64,000 bases of DNA, taken from positions 1 through 64,000 of the forward strand of contig NZ_VFEU01000025.1 in NCBI RefSeq assembly GCF_007858255.1, written 5' to 3'. The translations under genes were made by a program, and so were the position numbers. Every line of letters starts with the position of its first letter. Position 1 is the first letter of the stretch. Under the pieces are notes generated by a model. That model searched no databases, was not told the DNA's origin, and was given only the letters and a program-made list of their open reading frames with translations. Of the stretch, positions 42,756-50,478 are shown one piece after another. This DNA comes from Pseudomonas rhodesiae (GTDB taxonomy: Bacteria; Pseudomonadota; Gammaproteobacteria; Pseudomonadales; Pseudomonadaceae).

Positions 42756-45392
42756 TTATCGCAGCCCTTCCTCTGCCTTTCTCTTTACCGCGTCTACATC
42801 GAAATTCTCAAGCCTCTGTAGGTTTCTATCTAATGTGTTCAGACGCTTTTCTCCATCTGTTGTCTGAAGTTTACTACCACTCCCGGTAATATCCTCCAGG
42901 GAAACTGTATTAGCGGTAGGAAGACGCCCTGCAAGATTCAGCATGCCGATCCACTCAGACAGATCCACACGCGACCAATCCATCTGCGCCATCTGAGCTG
43001 GCGTAATTCCTTCGCACGTAGGCGACTTTACGTCACCCCATCCCAACCCCAGTTGTTCACGGGCTGACTCTTGAATGATGCGCGCTACAACCGAGCCAAA
43101 GCAGCAATAGGCCTCTCGCTTTTCAACGCATGACCCAAGTGCTTCGGATGCGCAGTAGCTGCCAACAAAGTGGCATTGCCGGGTTTCCTTTTTCGCACCA
43201 AGCTCGAACTCCTTCTGCTCGCACTCCCAAATAATGTTGATCAGCAGATCCACAATCACATAGACCATATAAACCCAGCCGATGATATTAACTACCATCG
43301 CAGCGTTGGCGCTTAGTCCAGTAACAGTACCCTGGGTCGCGGTGCCTTCTGCACCTGTAGCGAATACCGCATTTGCAGCAGCAGAGGCCCCCATTTCAAC
43401 CATTGCATCATAGGCCTGCTGCATCAGCCATTGCTGAATCTGTCCCATCGCTGCACCTTGGAATCCCTCATTGAACGCAGCAGTGGCGCTATCGACAATG
43501 GTGCCCCACTGGCCCTTGATAACCGAGGAGCCGACAGACATGGCAGCTTCAGTGCCCGCGGCCCAGTATCCCGGCGCAAAGAGATTTCCTGTCCTGCTCA
43601 ATGCCTCAAGTGAGCTGGTCATCTTGAGAGTGTTCATGGTCAGGTTTACATAGTCGAAGATGCTTACGCTTTCCGGCGCTTCGCAGCAGTCAACATAGCC
43701 CCCGAGCGCCTTCTTGCACTCCATAGCCTCGCCTTTGAACACCTTGCAGTCATTGGCCTCGTTGATATCGGTACCATCACCACCGCAGTCCAGGTCGTGC
43801 TCAGCAAACTGAGCAACCTGAAGCATGGCCACCGCATAGGCAAAATCGCCGCTTTTCGTGTTCGACGAGTCGAAACACTCACTGCCCATGCAGCGCGCCC
43901 CACCAGGGCATTCGATTTGGGCCCCAGTGTTCACGATAGTTTCGTAGCTGGTGTCATAACCGCAGTCCCAGACCTCCTCGAAGGCATAGCAAGAGCCTGT
44001 CTCGCCTTTTGCGCCATCAATACAACCTTGAGAGATAAAACCGCAGCTGGGGTTCTGCTCGTACTGGGTGCAGGTATTCAGGTTGCCGCCATCATTTGAG
44101 GGGCACCGCTGCACACCCTGGGCGTCCGTGTAGCAATCCATATTCCCCTTGTAGTAGGAGCACTCGGCGCTTACCTGGGCCTTCTTGCAAAGCGGATCGA
44201 TGCTCGGGTGCGGGGATGGTGGCATGTCAGAGCGGCAGATCCGAACGCCATTGGTTTCCGTACAGCCATTGGCGTCCACCGCCGGCATAGACGTGCACGA
44301 CATCTGAGCGTTGGTGCAGAACCCATCCTCGATCATGTCGAACATAGGCAGGCGCTCTTCCGGCCCCCAACCATTATCGACAAACGCCTTTGCCGGGTCA
44401 TAGATGATCTTGATGCGGGCGTAACCCTCACCACCACCGGTAACCGAGGTGCGGGTTTTGAACGTGATCACGTCATCATCGCTGCCGAACTTGTCAGTGA
44501 TCACCTTGTTCGGAGCTACGTTCCAGCTTGTTCCGCGTTCGCAGCTTCCAGCTGTTTCCGGCGGGAAGACACCAGGTGTGTGCGTCCAAAGCATTTCGTC
44601 ATTGAAAAGGATTTGGAAATAATCGTCGAAAACAGCTCTGTCGACGGTAGCTGAAATAATGGCGTCCTTGGCTATCACGCGGAATCGGGTGTACTCCTCA
44701 TAGATTTTGCAGTTCCCGCTCCAGTAGTTGTCCCCTACCGTGCCGACCCAGATGTACAAGCAACCTGGTCCGCACGACTGAAAGTTTGGCTGCCCGGAAA
44801 CGTATTCGATTACACCTACCTTGTAGTCATGCAGGAACTCAACGTTTCCGCCTTGATCCACGACGCGCTCACATGTTTTGTAATTGGCAACATGGGCGTT
44901 TTTCGTCACGTTCTCAAAAACTTCGGTAGAGGTGCAGTCCGCGAAGTTCTGCTTAAACCCATCCATGAAGTCAGGGGAACGAACTTGATCAGCCTGATTG
45001 AGCATAGGGTCGTTGGAGAGATCTACCGACATGCGGTTGCCGCTGTCGATCAGGGTTCGGTATGCCTCTCCCTCAGAGGACGATTCCGATTGGAGGCGGG
45101 TATTTGCTCGCAACCCGAGATCGATCGTCTTCACATCGTCGCCGTAGACGTTCTCGAGCGAGGCAGTGTCTCCAGTTTCAGGGAAAAGATCCTGAAGCGT
45201 GACGGAGGCGTCCCCACCATCGAATACCTGAAGTGCCTGCTGGCCTACCGATTGACCGGCCGCAGATCCTGCTGTCACAGCGTCGGCCCAGGCTGTGAAG
45301 GTCATGCTGTTGAGATACAGGCCGATCACGGTCACGTTGACCAGCCGTCTCAGCGTTGTTTTGAGTGGTTGTCGCATCGATCGCATGTCCAA
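42756..45392 (-). CDS. traN: TraN, cysteine-rich outer-membrane mating stabilisation protein
   Basis: 878 residues with a signal peptide ending FTAWADA. Tens of cysteines are spread through the middle, in blocks typical of F-type TraN (CERVVDQGGNVEFLHDY, CMGSECFDSSNTKSGDFAYA, KVFKGEAMECKKALGGYVDC, CASEALGSCVEKREAYCC, QLGLGWGDVKSPTCEGITPA). TraN stabilises mating pairs by binding a recipient outer-membrane protein. In related systems it follows traU; here it has its own unit with the shared palindrome 50 bp upstream. Confidence 0.94.
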   Translation of the reverse strand: MDMRSMRQPLKTTLRRLVNVTVIGLYLNSMTFTAWADAVTAGSAAGQSVGQQALQVFDGGDASVTLQDLFPETGDTASLENVYGDDVKTIDLGLRANTRLQSESSSEGEAYRTLIDSGNRMSVDLSNDPMLNQADQVRSPDFMDGFKQNFADCTSTEVFENVTKNAHVANYKTCERVVDQGGNVEFLHDYKVGVIEYVSGQPNFQSCGPGCLYIWVGTVGDNYWSGNCKIYEEYTRFRVIAKDAIISATVDRAVFDDYFQILFNDEMLWTHTPGVFPPETAGSCERGTSWNVAPNKVITDKFGSDDDVITFKTRTSVTGGGEGYARIKIIYDPAKAFVDNGWGPEERLPMFDMIEDGFCTNAQMSCTSMPAVDANGCTETNGVRICRSDMPPSPHPSIDPLCKKAQVSAECSYYKGNMDCYTDAQGVQRCPSNDGGNLNTCTQYEQNPSCGFISQGCIDGAKGETGSCYAFEEVWDCGYDTSYETIVNTGAQIECPGGARCMGSECFDSSNTKSGDFAYAVAMLQVAQFAEHDLDCGGDGTDINEANDCKVFKGEAMECKKALGGYVDCCEAPESVSIFDYVNLTMNTLKMTSSLEALSRTGNLFAPGYWAAGTEAAMSVGSSVIKGQWGTIVDSATAAFNEGFQGAAMGQIQQWLMQQAYDAMVEMGASAAANAVFATGAEGTATQGTVTGLSANAAMVVNIIGWVYMVYVIVDLLINIIWECEQKEFELGAKKETRQCHFVGSYCASEALGSCVEKREAYCCFGSVVARIIQESAREQLGLGWGDVKSPTCEGITPAQMAQMDWSRVDLSEWIGMLNLAGRLPTANTVSLEDITGSGSKLQTTDGEKRLNTLDRNLQRLENFDVDAVKRKAEEGLR

Positions 45393-45441
45393 AAATGGGG
45401 ATGCTTCGATGCTAGGGGAAGGGTGAGAAATGATGGCGCGG

Positions 45442-45468
45442 TTTCAGGCAACAAAATCGCCTGAAAAA
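45442..45468 (-). promoter_or_regulatory. Shared palindrome upstream of traN
   Basis: Minus-strand TTTTTCAGGC-N9-GCCTGAAA, perfectly symmetric over 8 bp, 50 bp before the traN start, followed by CCGCGCCATC as at 37946. Confidence 0.7.
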
Positions 45469-45472
45469 GCAA

Positions 45473-45504
45473 AGCCCCGGCTGGTGGGGTCACCGGCCGG
45501 GGCT
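45473..45504 (-). terminator. Terminator upstream of traN
   Basis: AGCCCCGGC / GCCGGGGCT with a 14-base loop, followed on the minus strand by TTTGCTTTTT; ends the 65-residue gene. Confidence 0.75.
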
Positions 45505-45518
45505 CGCTGTGTTTTTGA

Positions 45519-45716
45519 TCATGCCTCAGGCACTACTAAGACCTGGCCATCACTCGGGATCAAGCGATGAATCACCGCCCATGATTTAACGAACCGGGTA
45601 TCCGGATCGGAGGACGAAACAGTTCTGGCGATCTGCTCGGGGACTTTGAACACCCGTCCAGACTCGACCATCAGTTCTTTGAGTTCTTGGCAGAATAGTG
45701 CGTTTGCTGCGGTCAT
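45519..45716 (-). CDS. Small hypothetical protein, 65 aa
   Basis: Starts at MTAANALFCQELKELMV behind GGAGAG. It has an N-terminal helix, then KSWAVIHRLIPSDGQVLVVP, which looks like strands. No family recognised. Last gene of the small-gene array before traN; its leader holds the longest hairpin in the window (45733-45784). Confidence 0.65.
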   Translation of the reverse strand: MTAANALFCQELKELMVESGRVFKVPEQIARTVSSSDPDTRFVKSWAVIHRLIPSDGQVLVVPEA

Positions 45717-45732
45717 GTTCAACTCTCCAGGT

Positions 45733-45784
45733 GTGGGTGATCCCCAGAGCCCTTCACACGGAAGGGCTCTGGTGGATCACCCAC
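45733..45784 (-). promoter_or_regulatory. Very long leader hairpin
   Basis: Two arms of 24 bases, GTGGGTGATCC-CCAGAGCCCTTC and GAAGGGCTCTGG-TGGATCACCCAC, pair almost perfectly around CACG. It lies 17 bp before the start of the 65-residue gene and could occlude its ribosome binding site or act as a processing site. Confidence 0.65.
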
Positions 45785-45858
45785 GGAGGGTGACCACGCA
45801 GCGGTCTAGCCGAAGCTAGACTTGAATCCGTTCACTGGGCCAACCCCTGAGGGAAGGC

Positions 45859-45990
45859 TCAGTGGGCCTTGATGTTCGTGCCGTGCTTCTTGTCGAGACG
45901 GTCAGCGACCACATAACCGATCACGCCGGTTAGGGCCAAAGCACCGACAACGCCTACGATTGCGTAAACAAGCATCTGCATCGAGTCCAT
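45859..45990 (-). CDS. Small membrane protein, 43 aa
   Basis: MDSMQMLVYAIVGVVGALAL then TGVIGYVVADRLDKKHGTNI: one or two membrane passes and a basic tail. The AAGGAGA site is inside the last codons of the preceding gene, whose stop codon lies 2 bp before this ATG, so the pair is coupled. Too short for similarity-based naming. Confidence 0.6.
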   Translation of the reverse strand: MDSMQMLVYAIVGVVGALALTGVIGYVVADRLDKKHGTNIKAH

Positions 45991-45991
45991 T

Positions 45992-46198
45992 TCATTCTCC
46001 TTTCGGATTGCTCATCGCTGTAATCAAGGATACCACCAAATCGGCGATCATCATTACCACGCCAAGCACCAGACAGAACGATACGACAAGCGGATGCGTT
46101 CCTGGTGTAACGATGGAAACAAAAGCGGCTGCCAACAAGCTACAGCCAACGCCCATAAGTGAAGCCTTAATCCAGTCGAATAGTATTTTCTTGTACAT
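45992..46198 (-). CDS. Small membrane protein, 68 aa
   Basis: Two hydrophobic helices (GVGCSLLAAAFVSIVTPG and VVSFCLVLGVVMMIADLVVS) with short hydrophilic ends. Leader hairpin GACGAGG...CCCCGTC at 46218-46246. Coupled to the 43-residue membrane protein downstream; the two may form one complex. Function unknown. Confidence 0.65.
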   Translation of the reverse strand: MYKKILFDWIKASLMGVGCSLLAAAFVSIVTPGTHPLVVSFCLVLGVVMMIADLVVSLITAMSNPKGE

Positions 46199-46217
46199 CT
46201 TTTTTACTCCTCAAAAA

Positions 46218-46246
46218 GACGAGGAGTCCCAACGGGATTCCCCGTC
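46218..46246 (-). promoter_or_regulatory. Leader hairpin (array module)
   Basis: Outer stem GACG..GG / CC..CGTC with inner CCCAACGGG, overlapping the stop codon of the 51-residue gene; the same GACG arm occurs at 35717. Confidence 0.5.
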
Positions 46247-46400
46247 AGGGTTTAATTATTTCCAACTCCGAGCCGTTCGGCTGAGTTAGAAGAACAACAA
46301 TAAAGCCATTTGCCTGCGAATAAATCGCATAGGCAAAGTTCGATTTTTCTGCCAACGATGATGCGCTGCGAACAGCGTCAATTGCGTTTACATGAAACAT
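46245..46400 (-). CDS. Small hypothetical protein, 51 aa
   Basis: MFHVNAIDAVRSASSLAEKS, then FAYAIYSQANGFIVVLLTQP: a helix followed by two strands. It starts behind GAGGTCG. Its end overlaps the leader hairpin of the next gene. No family recognised. Confidence 0.5.
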   Translation of the reverse strand: MFHVNAIDAVRSASSLAEKSNFAYAIYSQANGFIVVLLTQPNGSELEIIKP

Positions 46401-46469
46401 CGGGACGACCTCTTACGAAGCAAAGACTTCCAGTAAAACCGAAAGCTTTTTGCCAAGAGCCTTATTGAA

Positions 46470-46604
46470 TCAAAGCGCGTGACGTGCCTTGATCATTTCT
46501 GCGGTGTGAGACTGCTGAGCAGTTTCAACGCCTGCATCGAACGCCTTGAAGCCAAGTTGAATGCCACCAACAACAAGAGCGGTAAGGACGATGAGAGTTT
46601 TCAT
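46470..46604 (-). CDS. Small membrane-anchored protein, 44 aa
   Basis: From MKTLIVLTALVVGGIQLGFK behind CGGAGAA; one hydrophobic segment then a helical tail (TAQQSHTAEMIKARHAL). First gene of a tiny-gene series running to 45519. An alternative upstream start (46685) has no site. Confidence 0.55.
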   Translation of the reverse strand: MKTLIVLTALVVGGIQLGFKAFDAGVETAQQSHTAEMIKARHAL

Positions 46605-46965
46605 GGTGTTCTCCGTTAGCAAAAGATGCAGACGGAGAACCACCCTGGCGGGAAGTAATCTCCCCGCTGCGGGTTTTTTATGCACGCAGAAAAACCAATA
46701 TCCAGTTGCCTGGATGTCGATAATTTGAGTGCTATTTTTAAGCCGGTTTGAAAGCGTGGCTCTGCTTTTTGTGACTCATCACATACATGATGAGAACACT
46801 GCCTGAACGCATACACGTTTCAGGCCTTGGCGGACATGCTCATGCATGGCGCTAAGTTCTAAGCACAGAGGGCTCTGTGCTGGAGGGGTTCTTGAGAGCT
46901 CGACCTGAGGCCCGCTCTATGCCTGCGATGATACCAAACCGATGCCCTTTAACAAGATGGCGAAA
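46605..46965. other. Intergenic region with palindromes
   Basis: No gene seen. GCCTGAACG-CATACA-CGTTTCAGGC (46801-46825) uses the half-sites of the element-wide palindrome in inverted order. A palindrome GCACAGAG-GG-CTCTGTGC lies at 46863-46880. The stretch GGGGTTCTTGAG near 46885 recurs near 55273. Probably the promoter region of the small genes downstream. Confidence 0.4.
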
Positions 46966-48884
46966 TCGAGTAGGAGGCGGCTTCACAGCCGCCGTCCTCT
47001 CACACCACCGTGCGTACGGTTCCGTACACGGCGGTTCAGGTTATGCGGCTAAGCCGGTTAATTGTATCCAGTATCGAGACCAGTCCGAGTCTATCCCATA
47101 GTTTCTTCGGTAGCGCCTGATTCACGTGAGATGCCCCCGAATTCCACCACGGGCCTCGGCCATTGAAGGCCGATTTATAGGCACGTTCCTCGCTCAAGCC
47201 CAGGCGCATCAGGTTGCGCGCCCTCGTTGAGGGCCGTTTCCATTGGCGCCAGATGACGCAGCGAAGTTTGTGCCTGACCCAGCCGTCCATTTTCTCAAGT
47301 GGGCGTTTGCTCTGGCTGAGCTTGAAATAGCCAGCCCAGCCTCGCAGGACAGGGTTGATTCGCTCGATGACAGTCGCCACTTTGCGGGCCCTTACACTGC
47401 GCAGCAATATTCTGAGTCGGTCGCGTAAGCGCCCCAGGCTCATCGTTGCCACGCGCAGCCTTGGTTGCTGGTGCATGCTCATCCCGTAGCCCAAATAGTC
47501 ACACTTCCAAGCCTCTGCCACTTGGCTCTTCTTCCGGTTCACCGTCAATTTCAAACGTTGGCACAGAAAGCGCTCGACGCTGGCCAGCACCCGCTCACCA
47601 GACCGAGGAGTGCGGACATAAATGTTCGCATCATCGGCGTAGCGCACGAAGCGATGGCCCCGACGCTCCAGCTCGCGATCGAGTTCGTCGAGCAGGATAT
47701 TCGACAACAACGGCGAGAGCGGGCCGCCTTGCGGCGTCCCTTCCTGCCGCTGGCTGACGATACCGCCCGACATGACACCGGCTTCGAGGTAGCGACGGAT
47801 CAGCCTGAGCGCGCCCTTGTCTTCAATACGGCGCTCGATGCAGGCCATCAGGATGTCGTGGTTGACCCGATCAAAGAACTTCTCAAGGTCGAGTTCCACG
47901 CACCAGCGATACCCCGACGCCACATGAGCGCGGGCCATCCCGACGGCTTGGTGAGCGCTTCTGCCCGGACGAAAGCCGTAGCTGTAGTCCGAAAACAGTG
48001 GATCGAAGATTGGCGTAAGCTGTTGCTGCAGGGCTTGCTGGATCAGGCGATCTACGACGCTGGGGATTCCCAGTTGCCGTGTGCCGCCCTGCGGTTTGGG
48101 AATTTCAACCGCTCGCACTGCTTGAGGATGGTATTCACCGGCCATCAACCTGGCCTTGAGTATTGGCCAATACTGTTTCACGTGGCCCGCCAAGTCGGCC
48201 ACCGTCATGCCATCGGCACCCGGCGCCCCCTTGTTGCTGACTACGCGTTGATACGCACGCCTGAGGTTGGCCGGTGCAAGCACCCGCTCCATCAGCGTGC
48301 CCGACTCCGCGCTCGTCCACGCCACTGACGCCATCGATACCTTTGCACTGTCAGGCATCATCCTCGGCTTCTGGCCGGGACTCAGGATGATAGTTTCCGC
48401 TGTGGGAAATTTCTGCATTACGGCTACCAACGAGACAGTGACACCTACTGGCGGCATAACCTGTTCGGCCCTTGGTGGCGTGGTTAACCGCCACTTACTA
48501 CGGCCTCGGCTGACTTCTGCACGCCCATCCCGTCGCCTCTCGACGCTCGGTAGCACAAAGGCAGGTGTGCAGATCTCCCAGGGTAATTCGCGTGACCTTC
48601 CTGCTTATGCCTGTCGGATTTACGTCACAGCGTTCCGTGCAAGTATTGGGCTTCGACGATTTGGGCCGCCTTACCCCGCTGTGCCGCCTCTATCCGCTTC
48701 CTGTTCGTCAGGCCAGCATTTTGCCTCGGGCTTCCTTCAGATTCGCAGTCACCCGCGACACCCTTGCCTCCGGCTAACACTTCCCCTTGCCGGGTGTGTA
48801 GAGGACTTCCACCTCCAAGTCACCCGCCTGGTCACCACAACCAAGCGGGTTGCGCTGACGCGCAACGCGCCATGCCTGGCGCAC
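46966..48884 (-). mobile_element. Class C group II intron
   Basis: Minus strand. The 5' end GTGCGCCAGGCATGGCG lies directly after the T-run of the terminator at 48894-48917, the preferred insertion place of class C introns. Domain V/VI: ACCGCCGTGTACGG-AACCGTACGCACGGTGG, then the GGCGGCTGTGAAGCCGCC stem and the CTACTCGAT end near 46966. It is about 1.9 kb and contains one reverse transcriptase gene. Boundaries are set by motif and could shift by a few bases. Confidence 0.85.
47036..48361 (-). CDS. ltrA: Group II intron reverse transcriptase/maturase
   Basis: 441 residues from the ATG behind GAGG (a longer frame reaches 48556 inside the intron's RNA domains). RT blocks: SNKGAPGADGMTVADL, YGFRPGRSAHQAV, ELDLEKFFDRVNHDILM, GTPQGGPLSPLLSNILLDEL and RFVRYADDANIYV with the catalytic YADD. 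The maturase domain (VRHKLRCVIWRQWKRPSTRA) follows; no HNH domain, as expected for class C. It splices and reinserts the intron. Confidence 0.95.
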   Translation of the reverse strand: MMPDSAKVSMASVAWTSAESGTLMERVLAPANLRRAYQRVVSNKGAPGADGMTVADLAGHVKQYWPILKARLMAGEYHPQAVRAVEIPKPQGGTRQLGIPSVVDRLIQQALQQQLTPIFDPLFSDYSYGFRPGRSAHQAVGMARAHVASGYRWCVELDLEKFFDRVNHDILMACIERRIEDKGALRLIRRYLEAGVMSGGIVSQRQEGTPQGGPLSPLLSNILLDELDRELERRGHRFVRYADDANIYVRTPRSGERVLASVERFLCQRLKLTVNRKKSQVAEAWKCDYLGYGMSMHQQPRLRVATMSLGRLRDRLRILLRSVRARKVATVIERINPVLRGWAGYFKLSQSKRPLEKMDGWVRHKLRCVIWRQWKRPSTRARNLMRLGLSEERAYKSAFNGRGPWWNSGASHVNQALPKKLWDRLGLVSILDTINRLSRIT

Positions 48885-48893
48885 CCAAAAAAA

Positions 48894-48917
48894 AGGGTGA
48901 CCCGAAGGCCACCCTTT
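48894..48917 (-). terminator. Terminator, intron target
   Basis: AAAGGGTGgCC-TTCG-GGtCACCCTTT with T8 on the minus strand, after the 81-residue gene; the intron begins a few bases beyond the T-run. Confidence 0.9.
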
Positions 48918-48922
48918 CACAC

Positions 48923-49168
48923 TCATAGCCCATTAGGTGAGAACACCTTGTGGCCGCATTTATTCCGGAAACGGTCAACAACCATCTCCATTGGCTCCTC
49001 CAGCTTTATCGGCTGGAAAAAACCTTCTCCCCGCGAGTGCTTCAGGAGGATGACGCCCCCTGATGACAGCTCCCATAGGTGAACCTTTGTGCCCCCTTTG
49101 GTTACCCAAGCCTTACGGCTTATCGAGGCCTGGCCTTGCAAACGAGCAGCTTCGAGGATCGCGTTCAT
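48923..49168 (-). CDS. Small hypothetical protein, 81 aa
   Basis: From MNAILEAARLQGQASISR; GGAG of the upstream ATGGAGAAGTCG serves as its site. The middle looks like a small beta fold (KAWVTKGGTKVHLWELSSGG, VILLKHSRGEGFFQPIKL). No family recognised. Last gene before the intron-interrupted terminator. Confidence 0.6.
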   Translation of the reverse strand: MNAILEAARLQGQASISRKAWVTKGGTKVHLWELSSGGVILLKHSRGEGFFQPIKLEEPMEMVVDRFRNKCGHKVFSPNGL

Positions 49169-49191
49169 CGACTTCTCCATACATCCATGCA

Positions 49192-49219
49192 GGGAGAAGC
49201 CCCGCGGGGGATTTCTCCC
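49192..49219 (-). promoter_or_regulatory. Leader hairpin (array module)
   Basis: GGGAGAA / TTCTCCC with inner CCCCGCGGGGG, between the 84- and 81-residue genes. Confidence 0.5.
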
Positions 49220-49235
49220 CCTTGGGTTGTGTTTT

Positions 49236-49490
49236 TTAGAGTCCTGAATATCTGCTTTCGAGCTTCAATTTTTCTGGCGAAACCGGGAACCAGTAGCAAT
49301 CCCAATCCAGAAAAACGAATGCATCAGGGCGAAACTCAGGATCGATCTCCCGGACGAATCCAAGGATTTTCTTTCCCTGGATTTCGACTCCGTATCCATT
49401 TGTCACCGTCACGGTATCGCCAAGGATGAAGTCGCATGGAACAGGCGCGGCTTTTGCCATCTTTTCTTCAACAAACCGGTGCATTTTCAT
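49236..49490 (-). CDS. Small hypothetical protein, 84 aa
   Basis: From MKMHRFVEEKMAKAAPVP. Residues 20-75 look like a compact beta barrel (LGDTVTVTNGYGVEIQGKKI, DAFVFLDWDCYWFPVSPEKL), perhaps SH3-like. Preceded by ATGGAG as in its two neighbours. Function unknown. Confidence 0.6.
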   Translation of the reverse strand: MKMHRFVEEKMAKAAPVPCDFILGDTVTVTNGYGVEIQGKKILGFVREIDPEFRPDAFVFLDWDCYWFPVSPEKLKLESRYSGL

Positions 49491-49506
49491 CTCCATTTTC
49501 ATGGAG

Positions 49507-49534
49507 AACCCCGCCGGGGTTCCCCGGTAGGGTT
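49507..49534 (-). promoter_or_regulatory. Leader hairpin (array module)
   Basis: AACCCCGCCGGGG / CCCCGGTAGGGTT, followed by TTCTCCATG. Confidence 0.55.
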
Positions 49535-49919
49535 ATTTGCAGATTGCGTTGGCCAGCTCTTCAGCGTGCAGCAGAGCGTACGCTCTTCGCTCCTGGCTCA
49601 TGTATGGCCAGCAAGAGCCAACTGCGTCCGAATAGCTCCCGAAGGCATCAATCCAGTCCCAGTAAATGTTCTTGCTGTCCACACGTCGCATTTGGTCAGC
49701 AGCCGGACGAACAAGGCTGAAAACCTTGTACAGCTCGCCACGCTCAACCGCCTGCTTTACAACCTGAAGCTCGCCTTCCGTCATAGCCTTGCGGCAAACC
49801 TTCTCGACGAGAACGCCGGCAGCGCGTTTCAGCAGCCTTTCAACTAGCTTGACCACCTGATCGTTACGAGTAACGAACGTCCTGGCTTCGCCGGCCTGGG
49901 CATCCTTATAAGCATTCAT
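49533..49919 (-). CDS. Hypothetical protein, 128 aa
   Basis: From MNAYKDAQAGEARTFVTR; the upstream ATGGAGAATCAG supplies the site, almost as for the 81-residue gene. Helical: VVKLVERLLKRAAGVLVEKV and VVKQAVERGELYKVFSLVRP. The N-terminal MNA start and leader similarity to neighbours suggest duplication of the leader rather than the protein. No family recognised. Confidence 0.65.
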   Translation of the reverse strand: MNAYKDAQAGEARTFVTRNDQVVKLVERLLKRAAGVLVEKVCRKAMTEGELQVVKQAVERGELYKVFSLVRPAADQMRRVDSKNIYWDWIDAFGSYSDAVGSCWPYMSQERRAYALLHAEELANAICK

Positions 49920-49956
49920 CTGATTCTCCATTTCTACGAAACGCAGAAAGGGAGAA

Positions 49957-49987
49957 AGCCCGTAGGGGGCTTTCCCCCTATCGGGCT
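49957..49987 (-). promoter_or_regulatory. Leader hairpin (array module)
   Basis: AGCCCGTAGGGGG / CCCCCTATCGGGCT, between the 138- and 128-residue genes. Confidence 0.55.
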
Positions 49988-49992
49988 TCTAT

Positions 49993-50409
49993 TTACTTAA
50001 CCAGTTCTTTGGCTGCGATTTTCAATGTGGTAGCGCGAACATCTTCGAAGTCGCACATCATTGCTTCACAACAGACTCGGAAGCTAAACGGATGAACTTC
50101 GTCCGAAAGTACCCAATCCATTGCTTCGCGCCAATTCTGCTCACTGAGCTGAGGATGAATGATCTGCCTCAGAGTGATTTTCAGCAGGTATTCCCGCATC
50201 CACTCAACGTAATCATCGGTGATTTCGTCTCGTGTCCGCAGGGCTTCCAACTCAGCGTCTGACATTTCCAGAATGTCGAGAAATCCAAGTTGAAAGACTC
50301 GCGCATGGCTTGCCTTTCTCCGTGGTCTCCGCTCAAACGAGCGGCGCTGAATAATTACTTGTTCCCCAAACAGATCCAGCAAGGGCAACGCAGTCGCAGT
50401 ATTTTCCAT
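49993..50409 (-). CDS. Hypothetical protein, 138 aa
   Basis: From MENTATALPLLDLFGEQV behind GGAGG. Basic N-terminal third (IIQRRSFERRPRRKASHARV), then helices (ILEMSDAELEALRTRDEITD, EQNWREAMDWVLSDEVHPFS). It directly follows the VWA gene. Function unknown. Confidence 0.65.
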   Translation of the reverse strand: MENTATALPLLDLFGEQVIIQRRSFERRPRRKASHARVFQLGFLDILEMSDAELEALRTRDEITDDYVEWMREYLLKITLRQIIHPQLSEQNWREAMDWVLSDEVHPFSFRVCCEAMMCDFEDVRATTLKIAAKELVK

Positions 50410-50438
50410 TTCAGACCTCCTCAAACCGACAGAGGCCT

Positions 50439-50463
50439 CCCACTAGGGAAAGCCCCTAGTGGG
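50439..50463 (-). promoter_or_regulatory. Leader hairpin (array module)
   Basis: CCCACTAGGG / CCCTAGTGGG, perfect 10-bp stem, between the VWA gene and the 138-residue gene. Confidence 0.6.
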
Positions 50464-50478
50464 TTGAATGGTTATTTG

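Noticed and set aside
47465..48328. Plus-strand frame of 287 codons
   Set aside because: Antisense to the intron reverse transcriptase; no motif.
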